Assembly (NCBI RefSeq): GCF_900243745.1
Contig: NZ_LT984798.1
Span: 62,001 to 126,000 of the forward strand
Source of the DNA: Desulfovibrio sp. G11
Lineage (GTDB): Bacteria > Desulfobacterota > Desulfovibrionia > Desulfovibrionales > Desulfovibrionaceae
DNA length: 64,000 nt
Direction of reading: 5' to 3'
The notes under the pieces were generated by a model. It searched no databases, was not told the DNA's origin, and saw only the letters and a list, made by a program, of their open reading frames with translations. Position numbers and translations under genes: made by a program. Shown piece by piece: positions 42,772-51,879 of this stretch (the first letter of the stretch is position 1; each line of letters starts with the position of its first letter).

Positions 42772-44433
42772 ATGTCACAGCCTCCTAACATGTTTCCCTA
42801 TAGCGCGCCGAACAAAAGCGCCGATGAAACAGAGAAAAAAGGGGCCACCGGTTCCGCCGCACCAGCGGCAGGCATCAGGGATACCACCCAGCCTTCTCCT
42901 TTTTCACGCCCGGCCGTTCCTCAGGAACAGCGCCCGGCTTCCGCCACGACACCATCACAGCCCGCGTCACCGGTCAGGCCCGAACCTTTCAGCCAGCGCC
43001 CCTTCACGCCTGCTGCGCCTGCGTCATTCGGCCAGACCGCCCCGGGCATGCGCCCGCTGCAAACAGCACCCGCCTCCAGCCCTCTTGCCGCACAAACGGC
43101 CAACACCGGGACCGGATACGGCGCAGCGAACCAGAGCGCACTGGGGCAGACAGGTGCGGGGCGTCCCTACCTCGGGCAAACCGGCCAGGGGCAACCCAAT
43201 CTGGGGCAGTCCAACTGGAATTCGCCGTTGCGCCAAAGCACACCGGCAACAGCCGGCACTTCCGGCCTGCCCTCCACCACGCCTCCGTCTTCCGGCCTGT
43301 TCACCAACAGGACCGTACGCCCCGGCAGTGGCACACTGCCCGGCGCAACATCCCCCTCAGGCGGCGCAGGGGCGCTGCGCTCGGGCGGCCTGCCCCCAGG
43401 CGCAAACACAGGCTCGGGCGTATTTCAGTCCGGAGCGGGAGCGGCCGCGCAAGGAAGCCTGCCGCCCCGGCCGTCTCTTTTTCGCAGCACACAGCCGGGT
43501 GAGGCCCTGCGCCAGCCCCTGTCGCCCACCGCGGCATTTCGCGCACCTGCAACAGCCCCTGCAAGCGCCAGGGCGACCTCGCCTTTTCGCAAGGACCTGC
43601 AGATAACAGATGAAGAATTTTTGCAACTGCGTGACTTCATCTATCAGCAATGCGGCATTTTTATTGCTGAAAACCGCAAATACCTCGTGGAGAACCGTCT
43701 CTCCAACCGCATCAAGGACCTGAACCTCAAAAGCTACAGCGAATATTACAATTATCTTCGCTTCGATGCCAGCCGCAGAACGGAACTGAACAAGCTTTTT
43801 GAGGTGATGACCACCAACGAAACCAGCTTTTTCCGCAATCCTCCCCAGCTGGAAGTGTTTCAAAAGCAGGTGCTCCCGGGAATACTTGATCTGTGCCGCC
43901 AGAAGGGCTCAAAAAAACTGCGCATCTGGTCGGCCGGCTGTTCCACGGGCGAAGAACCGTACACTCTTGCCATCATTCTGCATGAAGTGCTCAAAAGCGA
44001 AATACATAGCTGGGATATCAAAATAACGGCCAATGATCTTTCAGAGGCGGTACTCTCAGCCGCGAGGCAGGGAATCTACAGTGAATACGCCCTGCGCACC
44101 ACCCCAAAGGAAATAGTTGATGCCTACTTCATCAAAGACGGCAGTCTTTACAGGATCAAGCCGGAACTGAAGAACATTGTTTCCTTCGGACAGATAAACC
44201 TCAGCGACAGGGAGCAGTTAAAGCGGGTCGAAAGATCGCAGATTGTATTCTGCCGCAACGTCATCATCTATTTTGACGACGAAATGAAGCGCAAGGTAAT
44301 AAACGCCTTCTATGACAACCTTGAAATCAACGGTGCGCTGCTCATTGGCCATTCAGAATCGCTGCATAATATCAGCCGCGCATTCCAGCTTGAGCATTTC
44401 AAGGGGACCATAGTCTACCGCAAGCTGGCGTAG
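42772..44433 (+). CDS. cheR: Chemoreceptor methyltransferase CheR with long N-terminal extension
   Basis: Methylates glutamates of chemoreceptors using S-adenosylmethionine. The catalytic part begins near residue 275 (LQITDEEFLQLRDFIYQQCG) and has the SAM motif WSAGCSTGEEPYT plus the CRNVIIYFDD block. The first 270 residues are low-complexity Pro/Ala/Gly/Gln repeats (such as LGQTGAG and GQTGQGQP), unusual for this family, which normally has about 280 residues in total. The extension may act as a tether to a polar or receptor complex. Confidence 0.92.
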   Translation: MSQPPNMFPYSAPNKSADETEKKGATGSAAPAAGIRDTTQPSPFSRPAVPQEQRPASATTPSQPASPVRPEPFSQRPFTPAAPASFGQTAPGMRPLQTAPASSPLAAQTANTGTGYGAANQSALGQTGAGRPYLGQTGQGQPNLGQSNWNSPLRQSTPATAGTSGLPSTTPPSSGLFTNRTVRPGSGTLPGATSPSGGAGALRSGGLPPGANTGSGVFQSGAGAAAQGSLPPRPSLFRSTQPGEALRQPLSPTAAFRAPATAPASARATSPFRKDLQITDEEFLQLRDFIYQQCGIFIAENRKYLVENRLSNRIKDLNLKSYSEYYNYLRFDASRRTELNKLFEVMTTNETSFFRNPPQLEVFQKQVLPGILDLCRQKGSKKLRIWSAGCSTGEEPYTLAIILHEVLKSEIHSWDIKITANDLSEAVLSAARQGIYSEYALRTTPKEIVDAYFIKDGSLYRIKPELKNIVSFGQINLSDREQLKRVERSQIVFCRNVIIYFDDEMKRKVINAFYDNLEINGALLIGHSESLHNISRAFQLEHFKGTIVYRKLA

Positions 44434-44439
44434 GGCGGC

Positions 44440-45216
44440 ATGCGCGCCAAGGTTCTTGCCATAGCCAATCAAAAAGGCGGCGTGGGAAAAACCACCACTG
44501 CGGTAACCCTGGGCAGCGCGTTGGCGCGCGCGGGCAAAAAGGTTCTGCTGCTGGACCTTGATCCGCACGCCTGTGCAACCCTGCATGCCAGGATTTATCC
44601 GGAGGATGTACAGTACAGCCTGCATGATCTTTTTCTGGCCGATGAAGCCCGGTGGCCCGCCCTGTGGCCGCACATGGTGCGTGCGCAGGCCTTGCACGGC
44701 ATGGACGTGGTTCCGGGCAGCATACGCCTTTCAGAGCTTGAAGTGGACTTCAAGGAGCGCAGCGCCAAGGGCAGCGTACTGACCAAAAGCCTTGTTCACG
44801 TAGGGGACGGCTATGATTTTGTGGTACTGGACTGTCCGCCGCATGTGGGCATTTTACTGGTCAACGCCCTGGTTGCGGCAGACCTGCTCATAATTCCCAT
44901 TCAAACAGACTTTCTGGCTCTGCACGGGCTGAAGTTGCTGTTTGATACACTGCACACGCTGAACAAGGCCCTTGGCAGGCCGGTGCTCTACAGGGCGCTG
45001 CCCACCATGTATGACAGGCGGGCCAAAGCCTGCACCAGGGTGCTTGAACTTTTGCAGCATAAAATGGGGCACGCCATGTTTTCTTCCGTAGTCGGGGTGG
45101 ATACGCGCTTCAGGGAAGCAAGTGCACAGGGATGCACAATCTACGATCTTGACAAAAACTCCAGGGGGGCGCGCTGTTATGAATCTCTGGCACAGGAAGT
45201 GTTGCACCTATGGTAA
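44440..45216 (+). CDS. ParA/MinD-like ATPase of the chemotaxis operon
   Basis: A 258-residue deviant-Walker ATPase. It opens with ANQKGGVGKTTTAVTLG (Walker A with the signature lysine), has VLLLDLDPHA and VVLDCPPHVG, the Walker A' and B motifs. Relatives in other bacteria (ParC, PpfA) place chemotaxis clusters in the cell. Six bases separate it from cheR, and its stop overlaps the cheW start by seven bases, which ties it to the local cluster. No ParB partner is present. Confidence 0.88.
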   Translation: MRAKVLAIANQKGGVGKTTTAVTLGSALARAGKKVLLLDLDPHACATLHARIYPEDVQYSLHDLFLADEARWPALWPHMVRAQALHGMDVVPGSIRLSELEVDFKERSAKGSVLTKSLVHVGDGYDFVVLDCPPHVGILLVNALVAADLLIIPIQTDFLALHGLKLLFDTLHTLNKALGRPVLYRALPTMYDRRAKACTRVLELLQHKMGHAMFSSVVGVDTRFREASAQGCTIYDLDKNSRGARCYESLAQEVLHLW

Positions 45217-45947
45217 AAACGCCTGAAGAGTATTTCACGGACCTGTGCTTTGCGCCGCCCGAGCAGGGAGCGGCCGCATCCCTCAGTGATGCGGAGCGGG
45301 CCTTTGTGCAGAAATATCTTGGCGGCGAAACGGTTGCCGCCCTGCCTGTGCAATCCCCTCCGGCGGCCATGCCCTGCACGGGTACGGAGCCGTTTCGTGC
45401 ACCCGCAGAAATGCCTTCTGCCGCCGCAGCCGCCACAGCCGGGCAATACCGGGATCACGCAACCGAAGTCCCCAAAGCAGCCGTACCGCTAAAACTGCGG
45501 TTGTCAGCACAAGACAAAGTGCAGATGGTGTCATTTTATGTGCGCGAGCAGATTTTTCTTTTGCCGGTTTGCGTTATTGTTGAGGTCTTGCGGCATATGC
45601 CTCTTACACGTCTGCCCATGGCTCCGCCTTTTGTGGCCGGAGTTGTCAACCTGAGGGGAAGGGTCACCCCGCTGCTGCACCTTGACGCCCTGCTCACGCT
45701 GGAACAGCAATACCGCTATGCGCCGGGAAACTTCATTGTGGTATGCAACGGAAAAGACATGCAGCTTGGCTTTATTGTCGACAAAATCCATACCATGTAC
45801 ATGGTTGATCAGCAGAAAATAAACTGGAATGCTGAAAACCAGCTTGGGGCCAGCGCTGATTTTCTTTGTGGGCTGGCAGAAGTCGGTGAGCACCTGCACG
45901 GCATCATCGACCCGGAAATCATTGTAGAAAAACTGCTGGGCATCTAG
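45210..45947 (+). CDS. cheW: CheW coupling protein with N-terminal extension
   Basis: Links chemoreceptors to CheA. The 245-residue protein has a CheW domain from about residue 105 (FYVREQIFLLPVCVIVEVL, ACVV-like FVAGVVNLRGRVTPLLHL). The first 100 residues are Ala/Pro-rich and not part of the domain. A standard CheW has 150-170 residues. The start ATG overlaps the stop of the ParA-like gene. Confidence 0.92.
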   Translation: MVKTPEEYFTDLCFAPPEQGAAASLSDAERAFVQKYLGGETVAALPVQSPPAAMPCTGTEPFRAPAEMPSAAAAATAGQYRDHATEVPKAAVPLKLRLSAQDKVQMVSFYVREQIFLLPVCVIVEVLRHMPLTRLPMAPPFVAGVVNLRGRVTPLLHLDALLTLEQQYRYAPGNFIVVCNGKDMQLGFIVDKIHTMYMVDQQKINWNAENQLGASADFLCGLAEVGEHLHGIIDPEIIVEKLLGI

Positions 45948-46209
45948 ACATCCACGACCACTGGCAAGCGCTTGCCCTTGCAAATAATGTAAATAACATC
46001 TACGATATTTTGAAATTTTTTCTAAATTGCACTTTTGTGCCGACGCGGATCAATGCCTCAGATGCCAGCCACATGGGCCGCACGAACAGCCGCACCGCAC
46101 TCTGGTTTTCAGGTGGCTGTCTGCAGCAACGCTGAAAACCGGCAGAAAAATCCATGCTGCACTGCCCCGCAAGGCGGCAGTCAACATTTGACGGACAGGG
46201 ACAGATATT

Positions 46210-46578
46210 ATGAAAAAACATATCATGGTCGTCGATGACTCCAAAACCATCCGCAACCTGGTGGCCTTTGTGCTGAAAGGGGAAGGCTTCAAGGTCAGCA
46301 CCGCCGAAGATGGCCTTGACGCCATTGAAAAGCTGTACAGCCTCGACCCGGTGGACTTGATCGTCTCTGATGTCAACATGCCGCGCATGGACGGTTTCAC
46401 TTTTATCAAGACCATCCGCGCCCAGGATGCTTACAAAGACATCCCGATCATCGTGCTTTCCACCGAAGGGCAGGAAAAAGACATACAAACCGGTATGAGC
46501 CTTGGGGCCAACCTTTATATGGTCAAACCAGCGCAGCCGGAAAAAATGGTTCGCAATATAAAGATGCTCCTGGGCTAG
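46210..46578 (+). CDS. cheY: CheY-type single-domain response regulator
   Basis: A 122-residue receiver domain. The acidic pair is in MVVDDSKTIR, the phospho-site is Asp54 (LIVSDVNMPRMDG), and the conserved Lys lies in YMVKPAQP. No output domain follows, so it should act by protein contact, for example on the flagellar motor. It lies between cheW and cheA in the same direction, 260 bp behind cheW, so it may have its own promoter. Confidence 0.94.
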   Translation: MKKHIMVVDDSKTIRNLVAFVLKGEGFKVSTAEDGLDAIEKLYSLDPVDLIVSDVNMPRMDGFTFIKTIRAQDAYKDIPIIVLSTEGQEKDIQTGMSLGANLYMVKPAQPEKMVRNIKMLLG

Positions 46579-46642
46579 CCGATAAGAAAGACAGTATTAC
46601 CCAAAAGGGTACAGCGCTTTCAGCCAAGCAAGGGTATGGGGT

Positions 46643-49600
46643 ATGAGCCAGGATTTTTTTGACCCGGAATTATTTGCTGACTTCATTGCAGAAGCCAAAG
46701 AGCACCTCGAAACTATCGAGCCCAATCTTCTTGAGCTTGAAAAAGCTCCGGGGAATTTGGCGCTGCTCAATGACATCTTCCGCCCCATGCACTCGCTCAA
46801 GGGCGCTTCGGGTTTTCTTGGCCTGAACCGCATCAATCAGCTCGCCCACAAGTCTGAAAACATTCTGGATGAGCTGCGCAAAGGCAGTATGGTCGTCACG
46901 CCGGAAATTATGGACGTTATTCTGGCTTCCACAGACGCCCTGCGCCAGATGATTGATAACCTTGAGAGCAGCAATAGCGAAGGCGAAGTGGAAACCGGGC
47001 ATATCATGGCCCAGATTGACGCCATCATGGCCGGCGAAAGCCCTGTGCCGGCACAGCCCGGGCAAGCTGCTCCGGCGTCCCCGGCTTTTCCGGCAGAAGA
47101 GGTCACACCTGCTGCCGCCGCAGGCCTGTCCGAAGCAGAGAGCCTTTCGGCGGTGGGAGACATGCCTGATGTCCCGCTTTTTGGTCCGTCATCCGCGACG
47201 CAATCTCAGGATAGCGCGACCGTCAATGCAGATGGTATGAGCGGCAAGGAATGGGTCGCAACCCTGCCTGCGCTGCCGTCCTATGCCCTTACAGCCTTCG
47301 GTGAAAGTCATCTCAAAGATTTCATCGATGAATCAATTGAAATAATTGAAAATCTTACAAACGGCCTGCTTGAGCTTGAAGAAAATCCCACAGGCCAGGG
47401 CGAACTCGTCAACGATCTCTTCCGCTTTTTCCACAATATGAAGGGCAATAGCGGCATTATCGGCTATAGCGACCTTAATGCCCTCACCCACGAAGCAGAA
47501 ACACTGCTCAATAACGTGCGTCAGGGCAAAATCACCCCCACGCACGAGCTTATTGACCTGTTGCTGCTTGTTGTGGACGTGATGGAAGCGCTCGTACATA
47601 ATATTGACGTTGCCTCCGGTCAGGCATCGCCATTTGAAACAGATTCCGTTGTCAAGCAGTTGCAAAACGCTCTTGCCGGCGGTCCCATTGCCCTGCCGGC
47701 GGAACTGCTGACCGCCCAGGGCCGCGAACAGGCAGACTCCGGCAATCCGGAGCATGCACATGATGCTGCCGATGTTGCGGATGCGCCCGTGGAAGTGGTG
47801 ACTCCTACCATTATTCCCGTAGGTTCTGAAGGAGATGATGCCGAAGCTTTTCGCGTCACCGTGCAACAGCAGATCGAAATTATCCATGCGGCCCTGGAAA
47901 CCCTGAAAAAAGACGGCAGCCACAAGGATTCCATTGATGCCCTGTACCGCTGCCTGCTGGCCATAAAAAATGCCTGCGGCTTTATGGGGCTGGCGGATAT
48001 CAAGACCTACGCCGAACGCACGGCCGGTATTGTGGATCAGGGGCGCAGCAGCGGTATAGACTTCGACCTTATGGTGGACCTTCTGGATCAGGAAGTAAGC
48101 ATCATTCAGGACATGGTGCGCCAGGCCCTGAACGATGGCAAGGTTCCTACTGACGCCAGTTCCGCCACCACGAAACCCGCTTCTGATGAAGATGTAGGCA
48201 GTGCCCCGATCATCGCAGATAAACCTGAAGCTACGCCGACCACAACCAGCGCTCCCATCGCGCCGGCTCCGGCACAGGCTGAAGTTCAGGGCGCCGCGCC
48301 AGCAGATGCAAAAACGACAGTTCCCACGGCTACGGCAGTTCCGGCATCCGGCGAACAAAGCACCGAAGCAGCCTCGCGCCCCGCTCAGCCCAAGCCTGCG
48401 CCCCCGATGACGCAAGCTGCCCCCGCACGCGCCGCGGCCCCGCAGGCGAAAGGCGCGGCTTCCGCCGCTGAGGGACACAAAAGTTCTTCTACCATCCGGG
48501 TTGACCACGAACGCCTTGATCACCTCATGAACCTCATCGGCGAACTGATCATCAACCGTAACCGTTACACGCTTATTGCCCGTTCGCTTGAAGACAGCGG
48601 CGACAACGTGGATATTTCGCATGTGGCGCAAAGCCTTTCTGAAACGACCTATGCCATGGCGCGCATTTCTGACGACCTGCAAGACACCATCATGAAGGTG
48701 CGCATGGTTCCTGTTTCATCAGTATTCTCCCGCTTTCCCCGTCTGGTGCGCGACCTTTCGCGCAAAAGCGGCAAAGAGGTAGACCTGGTCATGGAAGGAG
48801 AAGAAACGGAACTGGACAAGAGTGTGGTAGAGGTCATCGGCGACCCCCTTGTTCACCTTATCCGCAACTCCGTTGACCACGGCATAGAATCGGAAGACGT
48901 GCGCCTTGCCGCAGGCAAACCCGCCAAGGGAAAAGTGACGCTGCGGGCTTTTCACAAGGGCAACTCCGTCGCTATTGAAATCGAAGACGACGGCAAGGGC
49001 ATTGACCCGGCCAAGATGCGCGAAACAGCCATCCGTAAAGGCGTTATCACCCCCGAAGAGGCCGCGCAACTGGATGACCGCGAAGCCGTAGAGCTGATCT
49101 TTGCCCCCGGTTTTTCCTCTGCCGACCAGATTACCGACATTTCCGGACGTGGTGTGGGCATGGACGTGGTCCGTACCAACATCAAGAATCTCAAAGGCAG
49201 CGTCAGCACCTACTCTGAAGTGGGCAAAGGCACACGGTTTACTCTGAGTCTGCCCCTGACGCTGGCTATCATTGATGCACTTATGGTGAATGTTTCCGGC
49301 CAGATGTACGCCATCCCCCTGGATGCCGTGTCGGAAACCACCAAGATTGAGGCTCACCGCCTCACCGATGTGAAGGGCCGCAAGGCTGTCACCCTGCGCG
49401 GCGAAGTACTTGGCGTAGTGGAAATGGCCGAAATGCTCGGCCTGCCCCGCACAGATCCCCTGCCGGACGTGCTTTCGGTGGTGGTCATACACGATAATGA
49501 CCGCCGATTGGGCCTTGTGGTGGACCGCCTGCTTGAACGCCAGGAAATAGTCATCAAACCCTTGGGTGCCTATCTTGGCGATCTCAAAGGCATCTCTGGC

Positions 49601-49738
49601 GCCACAATTATGGGCGACGGCTCTGTAATTCTTATTCTTGATCCGCATGAAATCTACCTGATGGCCACTTCAAAGGCCGTATCCGTGGTTCCTGCGGGAG
49701 AAGGCAAACCGGTGGCCACGCCTGCGGGCAGAATCTGA
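46643..49738 (+). CDS. cheA: CheA histidine kinase with three Hpt-type domains
   Basis: The central kinase of the cluster, 1031 residues. Hpt 1 (residues about 5-120) has His50 in PMHSLKGASGFLGL. Hpt 2 (about 220-335) has His264 in FHNMKGNSGIIGY. A third Hpt-like stretch (about 415-505) reads LLAIKNACGFMGL, without a histidine. An Ala/Pro-rich linker (about 510-610) precedes the P3 dimer helices (DHERLDHLMNLIGELI), the ATPase (HLIRNSVDHGIE, DDGKGID, GRGVGMDVV) and the C-terminal CheW-like domain. There is no classic P2 domain. Typical CheA proteins have about 650 residues. Confidence 0.94.
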   Translation: MSQDFFDPELFADFIAEAKEHLETIEPNLLELEKAPGNLALLNDIFRPMHSLKGASGFLGLNRINQLAHKSENILDELRKGSMVVTPEIMDVILASTDALRQMIDNLESSNSEGEVETGHIMAQIDAIMAGESPVPAQPGQAAPASPAFPAEEVTPAAAAGLSEAESLSAVGDMPDVPLFGPSSATQSQDSATVNADGMSGKEWVATLPALPSYALTAFGESHLKDFIDESIEIIENLTNGLLELEENPTGQGELVNDLFRFFHNMKGNSGIIGYSDLNALTHEAETLLNNVRQGKITPTHELIDLLLLVVDVMEALVHNIDVASGQASPFETDSVVKQLQNALAGGPIALPAELLTAQGREQADSGNPEHAHDAADVADAPVEVVTPTIIPVGSEGDDAEAFRVTVQQQIEIIHAALETLKKDGSHKDSIDALYRCLLAIKNACGFMGLADIKTYAERTAGIVDQGRSSGIDFDLMVDLLDQEVSIIQDMVRQALNDGKVPTDASSATTKPASDEDVGSAPIIADKPEATPTTTSAPIAPAPAQAEVQGAAPADAKTTVPTATAVPASGEQSTEAASRPAQPKPAPPMTQAAPARAAAPQAKGAASAAEGHKSSSTIRVDHERLDHLMNLIGELIINRNRYTLIARSLEDSGDNVDISHVAQSLSETTYAMARISDDLQDTIMKVRMVPVSSVFSRFPRLVRDLSRKSGKEVDLVMEGEETELDKSVVEVIGDPLVHLIRNSVDHGIESEDVRLAAGKPAKGKVTLRAFHKGNSVAIEIEDDGKGIDPAKMRETAIRKGVITPEEAAQLDDREAVELIFAPGFSSADQITDISGRGVGMDVVRTNIKNLKGSVSTYSEVGKGTRFTLSLPLTLAIIDALMVNVSGQMYAIPLDAVSETTKIEAHRLTDVKGRKAVTLRGEVLGVVEMAEMLGLPRTDPLPDVLSVVVIHDNDRRLGLVVDRLLERQEIVIKPLGAYLGDLKGISGATIMGDGSVILILDPHEIYLMATSKAVSVVPAGEGKPVATPAGRI

Positions 49739-49744
49739 TTTTTT

Positions 49745-49794
49745 ACAGGCGTCAGCCCGCCTGGCCTGATGCGGGTTGACGTCTGTTTTGTTTT
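49745..49794 (+). terminator. Rho-independent terminator of the chemotaxis operon
   Basis: A 16-pair stem (ACAGGCGTCAGCCCGC with GCGGGTTGACGTCTGT, two G-T pairs) with a ten-base loop and TTTTGTTTT after it, seven bases past the cheA stop. Confidence 0.88.
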
Positions 49795-49805
49795 GAGAAA
49801 AAATC

Positions 49806-49834
49806 TTGCCTTTTGATGCTGCATCAGCTATAGG
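49806..49834 (+). promoter_or_regulatory. Possible promoter of rpmB
   Basis: TTGCCT (49806-49811), a 17-bp spacer and TATAGG (49829-49834), leaving a leader of about 105 bases before the rpmB start. Confidence 0.5.
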
Positions 49835-49943
49835 ACTTCTTCGCGCGGTTACGCCCTCATCATACGCTGTACATCTTCCGGCGCTGGGCTTTATTTTTGC
49901 CGCATGTGAAGTGAACTGTTTTTTTGCATATACGGAGGATAGT

Positions 49944-50153
49944 ATGAGCAAGGAATGCATTTTCTGCGGCAAAAAGCCCCAGGTTGGTAACCTCGTCAGC
50001 CATTCCAATATCAAGACCAAGCGTCGCTTCAACCCCAACCTCCAGCGTGTGCGCCACCAGTTTGCCGACGGCAGTGTGCGGACTCTTACTGTGTGCACCC
50101 GCTGCCTGCGCTCTGGTGTTGTGACCAAACCCCTGGTGCGTAAGCAGGGTTAA
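49944..50153 (+). CDS. rpmB: 50S ribosomal protein L28, zinc-ribbon form
   Basis: A 69-residue ribosomal protein. It starts [16 protein letters not shown]; the CIFC and CTRC pairs form the zinc ribbon present in one of the two L28 classes. GGAGG lies a few bases before the ATG. A strong terminator follows at 50174, so it is transcribed alone. Confidence 0.96.
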   Translation: MSKECIFCGKKPQVGNLVSHSNIKTKRRFNPNLQRVRHQFADGSVRTLTVCTRCLRSGVVTKPLVRKQG

Positions 50154-50173
50154 TCAGCAGCCGCTTTGAGCTC

Positions 50174-50205
50174 AAGGCCCCGCAGTCTCTGTTGGGGCCT
50201 TTTTT
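50174..50205 (+). terminator. Rho-independent terminator of rpmB
   Basis: AAGGCCCC (50174-50181) pairs with GGGGCCTT (50194-50201) across a 12-base loop; six T close it. Confidence 0.88.
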
Positions 50206-50210
50206 ACTAT

Positions 50211-51188
50211 ATGCGCTCTCCCTACAGCAGCAATCCGCCCGTCACCAACGGGCGCTGGCTTATCCGCAGAAGGCCCAACAGCCTGTCACGGTACTGGCGA
50301 AATATCAGCCGGGCCGGCGGGGCGGACAGCTATACGCGTTTTCGCGACAGCCTCCTGGTACTTAATGCCAGAAATATCCCACACAAAACCATTTCCCTGT
50401 CCGGCAGGGAGCATATTTACGTGCCTCCGCTGCTGGAAGGCATAGCCCTGGCAGAGCTGGCAGAGTTTTCTGCCGAGAGCCATAAGGCTGTTCCTGCCCC
50501 TACCCCGCTGCGCGTGTATCGTCACAGCGCCCTGGCCGCCCTTTTCCTACTGCCCCTGCTCGTCTGGCATGGCTGGCGTGCTGGCTGGTGGCCGGCCCCG
50601 CTCTTTCTGCCCCCACCGGACACCTGGGCCCCCGCAGGCATGCTGGACAATGTGCTGGTGCGCATTTATGACCAATATTACAGGCTGGCCACAGCGCTTA
50701 CCCTGCATGTAAGCCTGGCGCATGTGTGGGGCAACGTGGCCTTTGGCGCACTCTTTCTTTCCCTGCTTGCCAGGCTCACCGGTATAGGCAGAGCACTATG
50801 GCTCACTGTGGCAGGAGGAATCGCAGGCAATGCCCTTACCGTAGTGTTGCGCCCCCGGGCTGTCACCAGTATGGGATTTTCCACAGCTCTCTTCGCCGCA
50901 GTGGGTGCGCTGGCAGGCTTTATGGCCATGCATTCCGGCCAGCGCCGTAAGGCGGCCTTGCCTGTGGCCGCAGGTGTCGCCATCTTGGCAATGCTTGGCA
51001 CTGAAGGCGAAAATACTGACTATGCCGCTCATATAGCCGGGCTGTGCGGTGGCCTTGTACTAGGGGCCTGGGAAGCGTGGCGGACGCAAAAACGCTGGCC
51101 GGCTCTGCCCCAGCTACCGGCAGGCGCTCTGGCCGCTGCTCTGCTTGTTGGTGCATGGTACTGGGCTTTTGTGGTATTGCCTGTATGA
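50211..51188 (+). CDS. Rhomboid-family intramembrane serine protease
   Basis: A 325-residue protein with a soluble N-terminus (about 110 residues) and six or more membrane helices. The conserved Asn/His segment is LAHVWGNVAFG, the catalytic serine is in MGFSTALFAAVG and the catalytic histidine in DYAAHIAGLCGG. The glycine usually found after the serine (GxSG) is threonine here (GFST), so activity is not certain. The start is the ATG at 50211; an earlier frame overlaps the rpmB terminator. The ribosome site is weak. Confidence 0.82.
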   Translation: MRSPYSSNPPVTNGRWLIRRRPNSLSRYWRNISRAGGADSYTRFRDSLLVLNARNIPHKTISLSGREHIYVPPLLEGIALAELAEFSAESHKAVPAPTPLRVYRHSALAALFLLPLLVWHGWRAGWWPAPLFLPPPDTWAPAGMLDNVLVRIYDQYYRLATALTLHVSLAHVWGNVAFGALFLSLLARLTGIGRALWLTVAGGIAGNALTVVLRPRAVTSMGFSTALFAAVGALAGFMAMHSGQRRKAALPVAAGVAILAMLGTEGENTDYAAHIAGLCGGLVLGAWEAWRTQKRWPALPQLPAGALAAALLVGAWYWAFVVLPV

Positions 51189-51410
51189 CAAGTCCCATGA
51201 CACGTGATGCGCTTTTTTATGCGGCGCGCCCCCAGGATACATCCGCCTTGAAAACTTGCGAGCAGCAAAGTATCTCCGTTGCCTTCACCCGGTATCTCCT
51301 TCATCGCAACGGCTGAAGCTGGTTTGCCGTACGTATTTTGTGCACTGTTTTTACAAAACTATGCAGTGCGATAAACATTTTCAATAAATATCCGCTCTAC
51401 CCGCAGTCTT

Positions 51411-51528
51411 TAGAGCATTTCACACTTGAAATGCTCTACAATGAGTTGGAGACAAATCCTTGCCGTCAAATGATTGTAAGGAGGCTTTGCCAACCGTTAA
51501 GCAATCATTTGAAGCGGTAATTACTCTA
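51411..51528. repeat. Three-hairpin dispersed repeat, copy 3
   Basis: The first and third stem-loops match copy 1. The middle one is degenerate (ACAATGAGTTGGAGACAAATCC). It lies in the gene-free stretch between the rhomboid gene and the rubredoxin terminator. Its ends again read TAGAGC/CTCTA. Confidence 0.8.
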
Positions 51529-51584
51529 GCGGCAAACGGAGCGCACCCCGTAAAGGATATTTCATACGCGCCCTGTAACAACGA

Positions 51585-51630
51585 AAGTAAATAACAAAGC
51601 CCCGGCCTTTTGGCCGGGGCTTTGTTATTT
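51585..51630. terminator. Bidirectional terminator with a near-perfect 21-pair stem
   Basis: GTAAATAACAAAGCCCCGGCC pairs with its exact complement around TTTT, and two further bases pair outside it. Oriented for the minus strand it lies 35 bases past the rubredoxin stop; A/T-rich flanks give a T-rich tail on both strands. Confidence 0.85.
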
Positions 51631-51664
51631 ACTTATTGTCTTCGCCCGGTACGCATGAAGCTGC

Positions 51665-51853
51665 TTATGCTTCATCGCTCAGGCGGCGAAAACTTTTTTT
51701 ACCCGCGCCACAGACCGGACAACGCCAGTCTTCGGGCAGATCTTCGAACTTGGTTCCCGCAGGAACCTTGCGGCGCTTGTCGCCACGGTCGGGATCATAC
51801 ACATAGCCACAGTTTACCATCTGGCAACGCCACATGTCTTGCGGTTCAGCCAT
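51665..51853 (-). CDS. Rubredoxin with C-x4-C loop (rubredoxin-2 type)
   Basis: A 62-residue one-iron electron carrier. The second iron-binding pair is normal (CPVCGAGK), but the first reads [13 protein letters not shown], with four residues instead of two between the cysteines. This unusual spacing is known from rubredoxin-2 of D. desulfuricans, which is reported to reduce bacterioferritin. GGGAGG precedes the ATG. It lies 26 bp behind the bacterioferritin gene, which fits that partnership. Confidence 0.95.
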   Translation of the reverse strand: MAEPQDMWRCQMVNCGYVYDPDRGDKRRKVPAGTKFEDLPEDWRCPVCGAGKKSFRRLSDEA

Positions 51854-51879
51854 GATGCCTCCCTATTGTTTTCCGGTAG

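Noticed and set aside
40544-42778. A 744-codon open frame antisense to the HEAT-repeat gene
   Set aside because: It runs opposite a well-supported gene, has His/Gly/Gln-rich composition typical of antisense frames in GC-rich DNA, and has no family motif or ribosome site.
47333-48682. A 449-codon frame antisense to cheA
   Set aside because: The composition (Arg/Gly/Cys-rich) is that of a shadow of the Ala/Pro-rich cheA linker; no start site or motif.
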